Part shown: piece after piece, positions 29,585 through 39,864 of the stretch
Position numbering within the stretch: the stretch's first letter is position 1
How the letters are laid out: every line of letters begins with the position of its first letter
Origin: Chloroflexota bacterium
GTDB taxonomy: Bacteria; Chloroflexota; Dehalococcoidia; UBA6926
Assembly: GCA_026713485.1 (NCBI GenBank)
Contig: JAPOOK010000037.1
Location: 23,805 to 87,804, forward strand
Direction of reading: 5' to 3'
Length of the DNA stretch: 64,000 bases
Program-made: the position numbers and the translations under genes
Notes under the pieces: model-generated
Database searches by the model: none
What the model was told of the DNA's origin: nothing
What the model saw: only the letters and a program-made list of their open reading frames with translations

Positions 29585-29949
29585 CGCCAGGACAGCACCC
29601 CCTTACGCCATGCGTATATCAGACCGAAGAACAACACAACTAGAAAGATGACCATTGAATAGAATGCGGCGGCGGGCAAATCAAGGAATACGAATGCCCA
29701 GGGGAAAAGGAAAACGGTCTCCACCGCAAAGATCAGGAAGAAGAGAGCGAACAGATAGTAGCGAACGTTATAGCGGGTGTTACCTTCACCGGTTGGCAGA
29801 ATGCCACACTCATAGGCGATGCCCGAGAGGCTGGTGGCACTGCGCGGGGCGAGTATCCAGGAGATGACAAAGAAGGATAGTACACCGCCGAACCCGACTA
29901 TAGCGGCTATCCCTACAGCGGCCCAGTTGAACGCATACTCAGCCGGCAT
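29581..29949 (-). CDS. nuoA: NADH-quinone oxidoreductase subunit A-like
   Basis: [40 protein letters not shown]. Confidence 0.96.
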   Translation of the reverse strand: MPAEYAFNWAAVGIAAIVGFGGVLSFFVISWILAPRSATSLSGIAYECGILPTGEGNTRYNVRYYLFALFFLIFAVETVFLFPWAFVFLDLPAAAFYSMVIFLVVLFFGLIYAWRKGVLSWR

Positions 29950-30015
29950 TCCCCTGCACTCCTGTCGGCCAGTCTATGTGTGGGTCAGAGACAGTGTCAA
30001 CGAACGTCAGTCTAC

Positions 30016-31539
30016 TCATCCGATGCGCCCCAGTAGAGCCGTCACGCTGCCGTCAATCAACTCAATCCACGGGAACGGCCATATCCCGATGGCGACAATA
30101 AATGCGATGAGCAGCCCGCCGGCCGCGAGTTCCACACGCGATGCGTCCGTCAGTCCCTGCCACCGGTCGCTGACGGGACCGAAGAACACCTTACCAAGCA
30201 GCCTCAGCACATACACCGCAGTTACAGCTGCAGCGAACACGCCAAGCACGCCGACGAGCGGATATGTGTTGAACGCGCCGATGAAAACCAGCAGCTCCGC
30301 AACGAATCCGCTGAGGCCCGGAAGCCCCAGAGAGGCTAAGCCGGCGATGGCAAAGAACGTCGCGGTGCCGCCCATCCGTTTGGCCAACCCCTCCAGCACG
30401 CCGATGTCACGGATGTGGGTGCGGTCATAGACGGCACCCACAAGCACAAAGAAGAGGGCCGTCATGACACCGTGGGAGAACATCTGCAGGACGGCGCCGT
30501 TGACCCCCAACGGGTCGAGCGTCGCGAGACCCATGATTACGTAGCCCATGTGGCTGACGCTCGAATAGCCGATGACGTACTTGAGGTCACGCTGCCCCAA
30601 GGCGGATATCGCGCCATACACGACGTTTACCGTCGCGAGGATGATCAGCACGGGCATCCACGCCTCTGCCCCCTGGGGGAACAGATCCATGCCGATGCGC
30701 AGGATGCCGTATGCGCCCAGTTTCATGAGCACGCCGGCGTGCAACATGCTGACGGACGTGGGCGCGGCAACGTGCCCGTCCGGCGACCATGTATGGAACG
30801 GCCATAGCCCGGCCAGCACACCAAAACCGACGGCGACAATCGGGAAGAAGAGCAACTGGAATTCGCGGGAGTATTCCTCGTTGTCGCGCAGGCTGAGGAA
30901 ATCGAATGTCGGGTTTTCCGCGAATATATAGAGCGCGATCAGCGCCACCCACACCAGGACGCTGCCTAGGCTGAGCATGATGGTCAGCTTCATCGCGCTG
31001 TATTCCTTGGTGCGGCTGAACAGCAGCGGAGGCACGTAGGAACGGAAGTCTGTCGAGCTGCCCCACACGCCAATCAAGAGGTACATCGGAATGACGGCAA
31101 GTTCGTAGAAGAAGAAGAAGAAGAACAGATCAAGGGCCACGAAGACGCCGTAGACGCCTGCGATGAGCAGCAGGAAGAGGACGAAGAATTCCTTGGTTCT
31201 GTCGGGAAGACGCCAGGCGACCAAGGTTCCGGCAAAGGCAACCACGCCGTTAAGCAGCACCATCAACGCAGAGATACCGTCCACGCCAAGCGTGAATCCG
31301 ATCCCGAGGCTTGGCAGCCATTCGACGCGGGTCAGTGGCCAGAACTCCACCCCCGCCGGCGCGTTCAGATAGTGGCGGAGGGTGATATAGATGGAAAGCG
31401 CGAAGGTGAAACCTGTGACGGCGGTGGCGATGACGCGGATGGTGTTGGGCTGACGGCCCGGAACGAGAATAAGCGCCAAGCCGCCCACGAACGGCGCGAG
31501 AACTAACAGGCTTAAGACCAGCTCGTCTGCCTCAGCCAC
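30016..31539 (-). CDS. nuoM: NADH-quinone oxidoreductase subunit M-like
   Basis: TLGVDGISALMVLLNG, FYELAVIPMYLLIGVWG, WPFHTWSPDGHVAAPTSVSMLHAGVLMKLGAYGILR. Confidence 0.95.
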   Translation of the reverse strand: MAEADELVLSLLVLAPFVGGLALILVPGRQPNTIRVIATAVTGFTFALSIYITLRHYLNAPAGVEFWPLTRVEWLPSLGIGFTLGVDGISALMVLLNGVVAFAGTLVAWRLPDRTKEFFVLFLLLIAGVYGVFVALDLFFFFFFYELAVIPMYLLIGVWGSSTDFRSYVPPLLFSRTKEYSAMKLTIMLSLGSVLVWVALIALYIFAENPTFDFLSLRDNEEYSREFQLLFFPIVAVGFGVLAGLWPFHTWSPDGHVAAPTSVSMLHAGVLMKLGAYGILRIGMDLFPQGAEAWMPVLIILATVNVVYGAISALGQRDLKYVIGYSSVSHMGYVIMGLATLDPLGVNGAVLQMFSHGVMTALFFVLVGAVYDRTHIRDIGVLEGLAKRMGGTATFFAIAGLASLGLPGLSGFVAELLVFIGAFNTYPLVGVLGVFAAAVTAVYVLRLLGKVFFGPVSDRWQGLTDASRVELAAGGLLIAFIVAIGIWPFPWIELIDGSVTALLGRIG

Positions 31540-31709
31540 CCATACTCCTCCGACGACAAAAGGTCAGCGGCCCCTACCCGCCAATCATAACAGCGACGGG
31601 CGGCCACTTCTCGCCTTCTATTCCGACGCACGCAGGAACGCAGGATGCTGCCAGGAATACCAACCAAGGCGAATCGCGAAGCGAGGAAACAGTCAGATAC
31701 ACTTTGCGT

Positions 31710-32069
31710 ATGGACTTCCTCAACATTGGGGGGCTTGAGCTACTCTTTCTTGCCGGCCTCGCCATCATCATCGTCGGGCCATCACGGGCCGCGGAGATAG
31801 CCGGCGAGATCGGCCGGCTGGTCGCTCGCGCACGCCGCACCATCAACTCCATGACGGAGGACTTGCAGACGCAGGCGCGCGAGGAAACCGAACCCCTTCG
31901 CTCTGCCCGTGAATCCATCCGCGATGTGGAATCGAAACTCCGTCGTCCTCTTGACCTGCGGGACGGTCGTTCAAATTCCGGGCAGGCTGAGTCTCCACCG
32001 GAGGAATCAACCCCTCCTGGAGAGAGTGAACAGTCCGCGGGTGAGACCGAGCCGGAGGAGGGCCGGTGA
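31710..32069 (+). CDS. Sec-independent translocase TatA/TatB-like
   Basis: LNIGGLELLFLAGLAIIIVGPSRAAEIAGEIGR followed by amphipathic/charged tail; overlaps tatC by 4 bp. Confidence 0.82.
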   Translation: MDFLNIGGLELLFLAGLAIIIVGPSRAAEIAGEIGRLVARARRTINSMTEDLQTQAREETEPLRSARESIRDVESKLRRPLDLRDGRSNSGQAESPPEESTPPGESEQSAGETEPEEGR

Positions 32070-32827
32070 CAACACCTGAGCCGGAGGGCGTGTCAAGCAC
32101 GACGATGCCTTTGTCCGCGCATCTACGGGAACTGCGGACACGGCTCATGTGGACGTTCATCGTGGTGGGAATTGGCGCAGTCGGCGCGTTTGCCATCGGA
32201 AATCGTCTCGTTGACGTGTTGCTGATTCCGTTTCCGAACGACATTGAAGTTGTCCAGATTGATGTCCTTGAGGGCGTGCGCGTCCGCATGAAGATTGCCC
32301 TCCTGGGCGGAATCATCGTCGCATTCCCAATGATCCTCTATCAGGCCATTATGTTCGTCCGCCCTGCGCTCACAGGCACGGAGAAGCGCTTTGTGTACAT
32401 AGCCTTACCCATCGTGAGCGTGCTATTCGCCGCGGGAATCCTCTTTGCATTCTTTGTGCCCATACCGGTGATGATGCAAATCCTCCCTCAATTCCTTGGC
32501 GAGGATATTGAACCGCAGATACGCATCGACAGCATCGTCGGAACGACGGTCTGGCTCATCTTTGCGATGGGGCTACTATTCGAGCTGCCAGTTATCATGT
32601 ACCTGCTCGCCCGGATCGACATCATCGATCAGGCGAGCCTGCGGACAAAACGCAAGGGGGCAATCCTATTGTCATTCGTTGCCGCCGCGATCATCACGCC
32701 CACAGGCGACCCCATCAACATGGTCATCTGGGGCATCCCTATCTGGGTGCTTTATGAGGTCGGCTTGCTCATGGCCCGGTTCGCTGCCTGGCAGCGGAAG
32801 CGATCGGAGAGCAACACATCAACTTAG
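32066..32827 (+). CDS. tatC: Sec-independent translocase TatC
   Basis: LSAHLRELRTRLMW, FPMILYQAIMFVRPALTGTEKRF, AIITPTGDPINM; six-TM layout; GTG start. Confidence 0.95.
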   Translation: MTTPEPEGVSSTTMPLSAHLRELRTRLMWTFIVVGIGAVGAFAIGNRLVDVLLIPFPNDIEVVQIDVLEGVRVRMKIALLGGIIVAFPMILYQAIMFVRPALTGTEKRFVYIALPIVSVLFAAGILFAFFVPIPVMMQILPQFLGEDIEPQIRIDSIVGTTVWLIFAMGLLFELPVIMYLLARIDIIDQASLRTKRKGAILLSFVAAAIITPTGDPINMVIWGIPIWVLYEVGLLMARFAAWQRKRSESNTST

Positions 32828-32946
32828 CTCCGGCTGAGTGTCCATTTTGCACGAGCCTCACTTGTCATTCCTGCGGTCGCCGGAGTGCACCCGCTCCAAA
32901 ACGTGAAACGCCGCCTTAAGGCTGCGTCCGTGCCAGTCTTGGGAGG

Positions 32947-33150
32947 CTAGGTTTTTGCGGTTGTGGAATCCGATTCCGCACTTTCCTTGGCATCCTCGGA
33001 AGGCTTGCTCTCTTCCAATTCGGCCCCCTTGCGGAACTCCCGGATGGAGCTTCCCATCGAGCGGGCGAGGCCAGGGAGTTTGGCGCCCCCAAAAATCAAC
33101 AGAATAATCGCCAGAATCAGAATCAACTCTAATCCGCTCGGAATGGTCAT
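32947..33150 (-). CDS. Sec-independent translocase TatA/E-like
   Basis: ELILILAIILLIFGGAKLPGLARSMGSSIREFRKG. Confidence 0.9.
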   Translation of the reverse strand: MTIPSGLELILILAIILLIFGGAKLPGLARSMGSSIREFRKGAELEESKPSEDAKESAESDSTTAKT

Positions 33151-33203
33151 GCTGCCTCCCTGCTTATGCCCACAGTATACGCGATGGGGCTAGTCTTGCC
33201 GCC

Positions 33204-33848
33204 CTATTGGAAAATCAGTATGCCGAAAGCGAATATGAAGAACGTCACAATGCCCGACAAGCCCGTGCCAAGCGGCACCATCAGCATTGTCAGAATCGCC
33301 TGCGTGCCCATGAATCGATTTGCCTCACGGATAGCGATGTAGGTGAGGCGGACTATGGCCACGGAGGTCAGAACGATTCCCAGCGTCATGATCCACGGCT
33401 GCGCGCCGCCCGCGATTAGCCAGAGAAGCGATGTTGGAACGAGGAGCCACAGAGACAGGGCGGCGAAGGTTGTCGCAGAGAATTCCTCCGCGATGCTCGC
33501 CTCGCCCTCGAAGATCTTACCGATGAGGTGAAGCAAGACCGTGAAGAAAAGAAACCCCGCGTATCCGCCCGCGACGAATCCCGCTGCACCGAGCGCCGCC
33601 CCCGCCAGCCCTTCATTGTCGAGAATCAGCCCACCGAGGCCGAACAGCGCGCCTGCAATCGCGAGCCCCAGAATGAGAATCCCGGTTCCGCGCAGTATCG
33701 GTTGGTCGATGGCGATATCACTGAACGAGTACGTGGGTGTCCGCACGATGCCGCGCAGATAGAACATCAGGGGCCGCTTGCGCCGTTCCGCGCTCTGCGC
33801 CGCGCTCTGCTGCCCTTCCAATCCCGCCGTCGGATCAATAAACATCAA
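33204..33848 (-). CDS. Yip1-like membrane protein
   Basis: YLRGIVRTPTYSFSDIAIDQPILRGTGIL...; five-TM-like hydrophobic profile. Confidence 0.6.
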   Translation of the reverse strand: MMFIDPTAGLEGQQSAAQSAERRKRPLMFYLRGIVRTPTYSFSDIAIDQPILRGTGILILGLAIAGALFGLGGLILDNEGLAGAALGAAGFVAGGYAGFLFFTVLLHLIGKIFEGEASIAEEFSATTFAALSLWLLVPTSLLWLIAGGAQPWIMTLGIVLTSVAIVRLTYIAIREANRFMGTQAILTMLMVPLGTGLSGIVTFFIFAFGILIFQ

Positions 33849-33880
33849 TCCATACTACGCGGGAGACCACGTTAAAGCGT

Positions 33881-33908
33881 GTGGGCGGCGCTTTCGCGCC
33901 GCCCACAA
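33881..33908 (-). terminator. 12-bp perfect stem-loop (TGTGGGCGGCGC-TTTC-GCGCCGCCCACA)
   Basis: Perfect inverted repeat between the two Yip1-like genes; weak U-tract, so terminator role is tentative. Confidence 0.5.
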
Positions 33909-33948
33909 TTCTCGCTCTGTGTGGCAATTTTGACGCTTATCAGCTTCG

Positions 33949-34602
33949 CTAACCCGTGGCGATGCCCAGACCCACGACAATGGCTGCGAGGACAATGATC
34001 AGCACAATGAACAGGACAATCGCCACAATAGACGCAGCGATTAATGACGCAATGCCGCTCAGCACTGCCATTCCTGTGCTCAGGCTGTAGTTCTCCCGGA
34101 TCAGGATGATTCCAAGAATGATGGTCCAGATGAACACCACGAGGCTGACGATGACGCTTATCGCCTCAAAGGGAGACGCCTCACTCTCCGTCGCCTCGCC
34201 GATTCCACTGGCCAATGCATCGAGCAGGCCCGGAATCACGGGGATCAAGCTCAGGATGGAGAGCATCATCAAGCCGGCCAACATCCCCGTGTACGCCCCG
34301 TCACCACCGAACAGCTTCGAGATGAGATGCACGACCAGGGAGAAAAAGCCCAGTTCAACCGCGACGAAAGCGACGAACAGGATGGTTCCAATAACGACGA
34401 AGCCGACGCCAACTGAGATTTCCTCGTCCGTAAATTCGTCAAATGCCGCCGTATCGAATCCCAGGCCGAATGAGACGACCCCATTAAGAATCGCCACGAT
34501 CAGCAGCGTCAGGAGGCCCAGGCCGACCGGGCGGTCAACTACAATCTGCTGAATCGTGTGGATAGGCCGCACAATCGAACCAATGTAGGTGCTCAATAGC
34601 AT
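33949..34602 (-). CDS. Yip1-like membrane protein (paralog of the downstream gene)
   Basis: YIGSIVRPIHTIQQIVVDRPVGLGLLTLLI; AGGAGG RBS before ATG at 34602. Confidence 0.6.
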   Translation of the reverse strand: MLLSTYIGSIVRPIHTIQQIVVDRPVGLGLLTLLIVAILNGVVSFGLGFDTAAFDEFTDEEISVGVGFVVIGTILFVAFVAVELGFFSLVVHLISKLFGGDGAYTGMLAGLMMLSILSLIPVIPGLLDALASGIGEATESEASPFEAISVIVSLVVFIWTIILGIILIRENYSLSTGMAVLSGIASLIAASIVAIVLFIVLIIVLAAIVVGLGIATG

Positions 34603-34753
34603 CTTTTTGCCTCCTGCCCGTCCGGGCAATTCTCCCGCGCTGAATCCGTGCGTCCGGCGCGTTCAGAGAGGGAGTTCGCGCCACCCTTTAATTCTAGGCT
34701 AGAACGCAACATAAGGCGCACTCTGCGCCAATCCTGTGCGCTACAATGAGGCC

Positions 34754-35656
34754 ATGACGGACGCCCTGACAGAAACCCAACTTGACCTACCCATGATTCA
34801 TCGCGGCAAGGTTCGCGATACATATGGGCTTGGCGAGGATACGCTCCTTCTGGTCGCCACGGATCGAGTCTCCGCTTTTGATGTGGTTCTCCCAACCGGC
34901 GTCCCCGGGCGCGGCATCGTCCTCTCCGAGATTTCCGCGTTCTGGTTCCGCCGCTCCGGTCATGAGTTCCCCAACCACTTCATCGGCATGGCGTATGAGC
35001 CTGACGTCGCCAATCAATATAAGCTGGGCAATCTTGATGAGGCGGTCGCCCGGCGAGCGATGGTTGTGAGGAAGGCCGAGCGCATCGACATTGAATGCGT
35101 TGTGCGCGGGTACATCACCGGGTCGGCGTTGGCAGAATACCGGAAGTCAGGCTCCGTTCAGGGCTATGATTTGCCCGCAGATATGGTTGATTCGCAGGCG
35201 TTTGAGTCGGCGCTTTTCACTCCCACCACCAAGGAGGAGACAGGGCACGATCTGCCACTTACGGTGGATGAATTGTGGAAGCAGGTGGGCGGCAACATCG
35301 CATGGCCGCTTGAGGAGCACAGCCTCGCGCTCTACCGCATGGCATCCGAGTACTCGAGGGCGATGGGTGTCATCCTGGCAGACACCAAGTTTGAATTCGG
35401 CATCATCGACGGCAAGATTTCCGTGATTGATGAGCTGCTGACGCCGGACTCGTCTCGCTATTGGGATGCAACCATCTATGAGGCTGGTAAGTCACAGCCC
35501 AGTTTCGACAAGCAGATCATCCGCGATTGGCTGATCGAATCCGGCTGGAATCGCGAGCCGCCCGCGCCGGAGCTGCCGGACGACATTGTGCAGCAGACGA
35601 TCGACAAGTATCGCGACGTGTATCAGCGGCTCACATCAAAGGAGCTTGTCCTGTGA
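34754..35656 (+). CDS. purC: phosphoribosylaminoimidazole-succinocarboxamide synthase
   Basis: HRGKVRDTYGLGEDTLLLVATDRVSAFDVVLPTGVPGRG, ECVVRGYITGSALAEY, LADTKFEFG, IDELLTPDSSRYW. Confidence 0.96.
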   Translation: MTDALTETQLDLPMIHRGKVRDTYGLGEDTLLLVATDRVSAFDVVLPTGVPGRGIVLSEISAFWFRRSGHEFPNHFIGMAYEPDVANQYKLGNLDEAVARRAMVVRKAERIDIECVVRGYITGSALAEYRKSGSVQGYDLPADMVDSQAFESALFTPTTKEETGHDLPLTVDELWKQVGGNIAWPLEEHSLALYRMASEYSRAMGVILADTKFEFGIIDGKISVIDELLTPDSSRYWDATIYEAGKSQPSFDKQIIRDWLIESGWNREPPAPELPDDIVQQTIDKYRDVYQRLTSKELVL

Positions 35657-35886
35657 GCATAGGCCGCGTTTTCGGGAGCGCGCTTATCGGGGTAGCGGCG
35701 GCAATTATGCTCTACACCATCGTGGGCGCCGTTAGCACGGTTTGGGGCGTGGCGCAGTTTGAGGAGATGCCAATCACTGTCAAGCTGTTCCTGCCCGTGA
35801 CATTTGGCACGCTTGCCGGAACGCTTGGCATCATGGCCATTCAGCGCGTCCGGAACCGCAATCATACGGATGCCGCGGACGGCTAA
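35653..35886 (+). CDS. small predicted membrane protein
   Basis: GTG start overlapping the purC stop; two hydrophobic segments. Confidence 0.6.
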   Translation: MSIGRVFGSALIGVAAAIMLYTIVGAVSTVWGVAQFEEMPITVKLFLPVTFGTLAGTLGIMAIQRVRNRNHTDAADG

Positions 35887-35924
35887 GCCCGGACCCGGGC
35901 GCTGACACAACAATCACCCGCAGG

Positions 35925-36185
35925 ATGCCTAACTTCCTCGCCCGTATCTATGTGACACCCAAGCCAGGTGTTGTCGACCCACAGGGGCTATCGATCCTGG
36001 GCGGCTTGAAGAATCTCGGGTATGACTCCGTGTCCGCTGTGCGGGCCGGCCGCTATCTTGAGATTCAGATTGGAGAGGCCCCGTCACGAGAGGCGGCCGA
36101 GTCGCGCACGACAGACATGTGCCGCCAGCTGCTTGCGAACCCCGTGATCGAGGACTACCGGTTCGAGGTGGTGGAGAACGACTAG
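35925..36185 (+). CDS. purS: phosphoribosylformylglycinamidine synthase subunit PurS
   Basis: ARIYVTPKPGVVDPQGLSILGGLKNLGYDSVSAVRAGRYLEI...NPVIEDYRFEV. Confidence 0.9.
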   Translation: MPNFLARIYVTPKPGVVDPQGLSILGGLKNLGYDSVSAVRAGRYLEIQIGEAPSREAAESRTTDMCRQLLANPVIEDYRFEVVEND

Positions 36186-36188
36186 CTG

Positions 36189-36806
36189 CTAGTCCGTCAG
36201 CGTGCCTTTGGTGGAGGGCGCGACACCCGCAAACCGCTCATCACGACGCGTCGCCGTATCCAGCGCCTTGGCTAGCGCCTTGAACGTTGCTTCAGCGATG
36301 TGGTGGTCATTGACCCCGGCGTGCTGAACAACATGCAAATTGATACGCCCTTCCCGCGCGATGGACTCAAGAACGTGGGCGACCAACTCGGTGCGCAAGT
36401 CACCCATCATACCCGTGCTGAATTGCAGGCCGATGGCTGCATATCCTCGACCACCGAGGTCTACCACCGCAGTCGTCAACGCATCATCCAACGGGACTGT
36501 CTCGTGAGCCATGCGGCGAATACCTGTGCGATCTCCCAAGGCCTCGCCGAGCGCGCGCCCAATCACGATGCCCGTATCCTCCGCCGTGTGATGACCATCA
36601 GGGTCATTCAGTCCCTCAGCGCGCACGGTGAGGTCAAAGCCGCTATGCCGACCCAGTTGATCTATCAAGTGGTTGAGCATCAGCGAGCCGGTGCTCACAT
36701 CATATTGCGCGCGCCCGTCAATGTTGATTGACACGTCGACAACGGTTTCCCTTGTCTCCCGCCGGACTGTGGCCTGGCGAGGCGCAGCCGCTCCCTCCCC
36801 TGTCAC
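36189..36806 (-). CDS. hisB: imidazoleglycerol-phosphate dehydratase
   Basis: LMLNHLIDQLGRHSGFDL, DPDGHHTAEDTGIVIGRAL, NDHHIAEATFKALAKAL. Confidence 0.96.
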   Translation of the reverse strand: MTGEGAAAPRQATVRRETRETVVDVSINIDGRAQYDVSTGSLMLNHLIDQLGRHSGFDLTVRAEGLNDPDGHHTAEDTGIVIGRALGEALGDRTGIRRMAHETVPLDDALTTAVVDLGGRGYAAIGLQFSTGMMGDLRTELVAHVLESIAREGRINLHVVQHAGVNDHHIAEATFKALAKALDTATRRDERFAGVAPSTKGTLTD

Positions 36807-37924
36807 TTCTGGGCCTCCATTTCCTCGCGCAGTGCTTCGATCAGGCGCTCATGGTCTCGCGGCCGTCCCACACTAATACGGATGCAGTCTCGCAGTTCCG
36901 GCGTGTTGAAATGTCGCAGGGCGATGCCGCGACGAAGCAAAGAGGCGTGCAGTTCCTTCGCGTCGTGTTCCAGGAATCGCACGAGTAAGAAATTAGCCTC
37001 GGACGGAAAGACGCGGACGCTCGGTAGGGACCGTAGTCCTTCCTGGAGGACGGCACGTTCTTTCACGATGATGTTCACCGTCGCCAATGCATTATCCAGG
37101 TCTTCGATTGCGGCGATGGCCGCCGCCTGCGCCAATGTGTTGACGTTGTACGGCGGCTTGACCGTCATGAGGATTGAAGCCAGATCAACGGGGAAGACGC
37201 CATAGCCAACGCGCAGGCCCGCCAGTCCGGCCCATTTGCTGAATGTTCGGAGGAAGATGAGGTTTGGATACTCATCCGCGAGGGGCATGAGTGACTTTCC
37301 GGCGAACTCAACGTAGGCCTCATCAACGATCGTAAGAACCTCGGTCTCCGCTACGGCTCGAATTTCCTCTTCAGTCACGCTGTTGCCGGTCGGGTTGTTT
37401 GGTGTCGAGAAAAACACAATCGACGCATTGCACGCGGCCTCTACAAGACCGGGCAGATCAATGGAAAAATCATCTTGACTGCGTGGCACACCCAAAAAGC
37501 GAGCGCCAGAAAGGTCGGTCTCAACCGCATACATTCCAAATGTGGGCGTCGCAGCGACAACGGTACCTTCCGATCCTACGAATAGCCGTGTCAACAGGGC
37601 AATGAGCTCGTCACTGCCCGACCCCGCAACGATGCGCTCGGCGCCGAAACCTGTGTACTCTGCAAGGCACGCTCGTAGCGCAGCATGATCCGGATCCGGG
37701 TAGATGTTTGCGGCGTTGAACGACTCAATGAGTGCTCGAACACGAGGTGGTGGGCCGTAAGGATTCTCGTTGGCGTTCAGTTTTACGATGCCCTCTTCGC
37801 CTGCATCGCTCTCTGCTTCAAGGCGTTCCGGCGGTGCGACAGGCTCATACGGCTTCATATTCCGGAAGCGGGGAACCAGGCGGTCAAGAAGCGGAACTGA
37901 GAGGCGAGTGCGCTGTGCTGTCAT
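36803..37924 (-). CDS. hisC: histidinol-phosphate aminotransferase
   Basis: LNANENPYGPPP, FFSTPNNPTGN, FLRTFSKWAGLAGLRVGYG, CIRISVGRP. Confidence 0.95.
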   Translation of the reverse strand: MTAQRTRLSVPLLDRLVPRFRNMKPYEPVAPPERLEAESDAGEEGIVKLNANENPYGPPPRVRALIESFNAANIYPDPDHAALRACLAEYTGFGAERIVAGSGSDELIALLTRLFVGSEGTVVAATPTFGMYAVETDLSGARFLGVPRSQDDFSIDLPGLVEAACNASIVFFSTPNNPTGNSVTEEEIRAVAETEVLTIVDEAYVEFAGKSLMPLADEYPNLIFLRTFSKWAGLAGLRVGYGVFPVDLASILMTVKPPYNVNTLAQAAAIAAIEDLDNALATVNIIVKERAVLQEGLRSLPSVRVFPSEANFLLVRFLEHDAKELHASLLRRGIALRHFNTPELRDCIRISVGRPRDHERLIEALREEMEAQK

Positions 37925-37948
37925 AGTGTCTCTATTATTGCATGCCGC

Positions 37949-38632
37949 CTATTCGTCGCCAGATACCGCGGTGATGCTGGCGGCCTCCAACAAATCTTGT
38001 TCAGGCCCGGGGACAACGGCAACTGTGACCCGATCCCCAGCGGCGAGATCGGCCAGATCGCCCAATTGTGTGACGGTGATTCGGGTTCCGGCAATCGTCG
38101 ATATGCGCTGCAACCCCGTTGAAGTCATCAACGTAATTGTATTGCCGTCAATCGATTCGATAGTCCCCGCCATGCGCGTGCCGATATCTGTGTCATCCGC
38201 TCCGCCCGTTCCCACCAAGAATCCCGGCCGCCCCTGTCTGAAACCCTGTCCCTGACCTGCCCGGGACTGCTGCAATTCAACGCTGATGGCCGCGATTTCC
38301 TCCTCTGAGGCCCCCTGCGCCCGCATCTGCGCCTGTATCTGACGCAGAGCCTCCGGCGGTATCTCACCGCCACTCTCGCCCGGTCCTCCGAACGTTACTA
38401 CTGGCGCAGCGTCATCACCCTCTTCCTCGAGAGAGTCGTCAGCCGTCAAAGCCAACTGCGGAACCTCTTCCACTTCCTCCTGCTGTGACTGCCCTACCTG
38501 TATGCCTATCACGAACGCGCCACTGATGCTCAGTCCTATCACGAGCACAAGCGCGGCGAGGCCCATGAATGCCCGCGCGCCCAGTCCACCGGAGCGTTCC
38601 TCTTCCATCGACTCAATCGGTTGATCGTCCAT
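37949..38632 (-). CDS. membrane-anchored protein with C-terminal DUF5666-like region
   Basis: One TM near N-terminus, acidic linker, C-terminal MAGTIESIDGNTITLMTSTGLQRISTIAGTRITV...LAAGDRVTV. Confidence 0.6.
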   Translation of the reverse strand: MDDQPIESMEEERSGGLGARAFMGLAALVLVIGLSISGAFVIGIQVGQSQQEEVEEVPQLALTADDSLEEEGDDAAPVVTFGGPGESGGEIPPEALRQIQAQMRAQGASEEEIAAISVELQQSRAGQGQGFRQGRPGFLVGTGGADDTDIGTRMAGTIESIDGNTITLMTSTGLQRISTIAGTRITVTQLGDLADLAAGDRVTVAVVPGPEQDLLEAASITAVSGDE

Positions 38633-38646
38633 CGCCGTGTCGTCTC

Positions 38647-39864
38647 CTATTCGTATCGCAGCGCCTCAATTGGGTGCAGAGCGGCGGCCCTCATGGCTGG
38701 ATAGATGCCGAAGACCAGCCCGATGAGCATTGATACCCCGAGCGCGAGCGCCGTGATGTCCGTGCTGACCACCGTCCGGATTTCTTCTTCAGCCAGCAAT
38801 GTGACATTCATTCCTTGCGCGATGAGCATTCCCAAAAGCACACCGATGATTCCGCCGCCCAGGCTCAGCAGGACAGCCTCCAGCACAAACTGGGAGAGAA
38901 TATCCCATCGCCGCGCTCCAATTGCCTTCCGAATGCCGATTTCCCGCGTCCGCTCCGTCACGGACACGAGCATGATGTTCATGATTCCGATTCCGCCGAC
39001 GAGCAGCGAGATGCTCGCGATGGAACCCAGGAAGAGCACGAACGCTTGCGTGGTGTCCTGGAATGCCTCAAGCGCCTGCTGCTGATTCCTGACCTCGAAA
39101 TCGTCTTCATCGGTGATGCGGTGCCGCAGACGGAGAATGCGGCTAATTTCGCCCTCCGCCTTTTCCATATTGTTCTCGTCCTCGACGAGCACGCTGATCG
39201 TATCGACACCCACCACTCCTTCGACGTTGCGATCCGCGCTAATACGTCTATAGGCGGTAGTAATCGGAATCAGAACGCGGTTGTCTTCAAAACCGAACGC
39301 GTCCCCGCCCCTGCTCTCCAGCACACCGATCACAGTCATCTCCCTGCCGTTGATCTTCACTGACTGCCCAATCGGGTTACGGCCCAGAAACAGGTCCACC
39401 GACGCCTGCGCTCCCAGGACAACGACATCCGACGCGCCGGCAACGTGCGGAATACCGATGAAGCTCCCGACATCGACTTCATAGCCCCGCACTTCCTGGT
39501 ATTCAGGCGTGACGCCTGTAATCTCTCCGAAAACGGTGCGCGCTCCAAACTCATCTGTCGTGTTCACGTCGCCAAACACGTTGATTTCTGGAGCAACCTG
39601 ATCCACAGACGGGGCGAGGACGGGGTCGACCAGCGCATAGGCGTCATCGAGCGTGAGCGCCCCATTTGACGGGCTTACGAAAAGGATGTTGGTGCCGAGG
39701 TCCTGGATGAACGAGGTCACGGACTCCTGCACGCCGCGCCCGATGGACATGAGCGAAATCACGGCGGCCACACCGATAACGATGCCGAGCAGCGTCAGCA
39801 GGGTGCGGAGCTTGTTGGCGCCCACGGATTGGAGGGCGGAGAGTAGCGTGCGCTGCGGGCTCAC
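38647..39864 (-). CDS. ABC transporter permease, MacB/FtsX family
   Basis: [78 protein letters not shown]. Confidence 0.94.
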   Translation of the reverse strand: MSPQRTLLSALQSVGANKLRTLLTLLGIVIGVAAVISLMSIGRGVQESVTSFIQDLGTNILFVSPSNGALTLDDAYALVDPVLAPSVDQVAPEINVFGDVNTTDEFGARTVFGEITGVTPEYQEVRGYEVDVGSFIGIPHVAGASDVVVLGAQASVDLFLGRNPIGQSVKINGREMTVIGVLESRGGDAFGFEDNRVLIPITTAYRRISADRNVEGVVGVDTISVLVEDENNMEKAEGEISRILRLRHRITDEDDFEVRNQQQALEAFQDTTQAFVLFLGSIASISLLVGGIGIMNIMLVSVTERTREIGIRKAIGARRWDILSQFVLEAVLLSLGGGIIGVLLGMLIAQGMNVTLLAEEEIRTVVSTDITALALGVSMLIGLVFGIYPAMRAAALHPIEALRYE

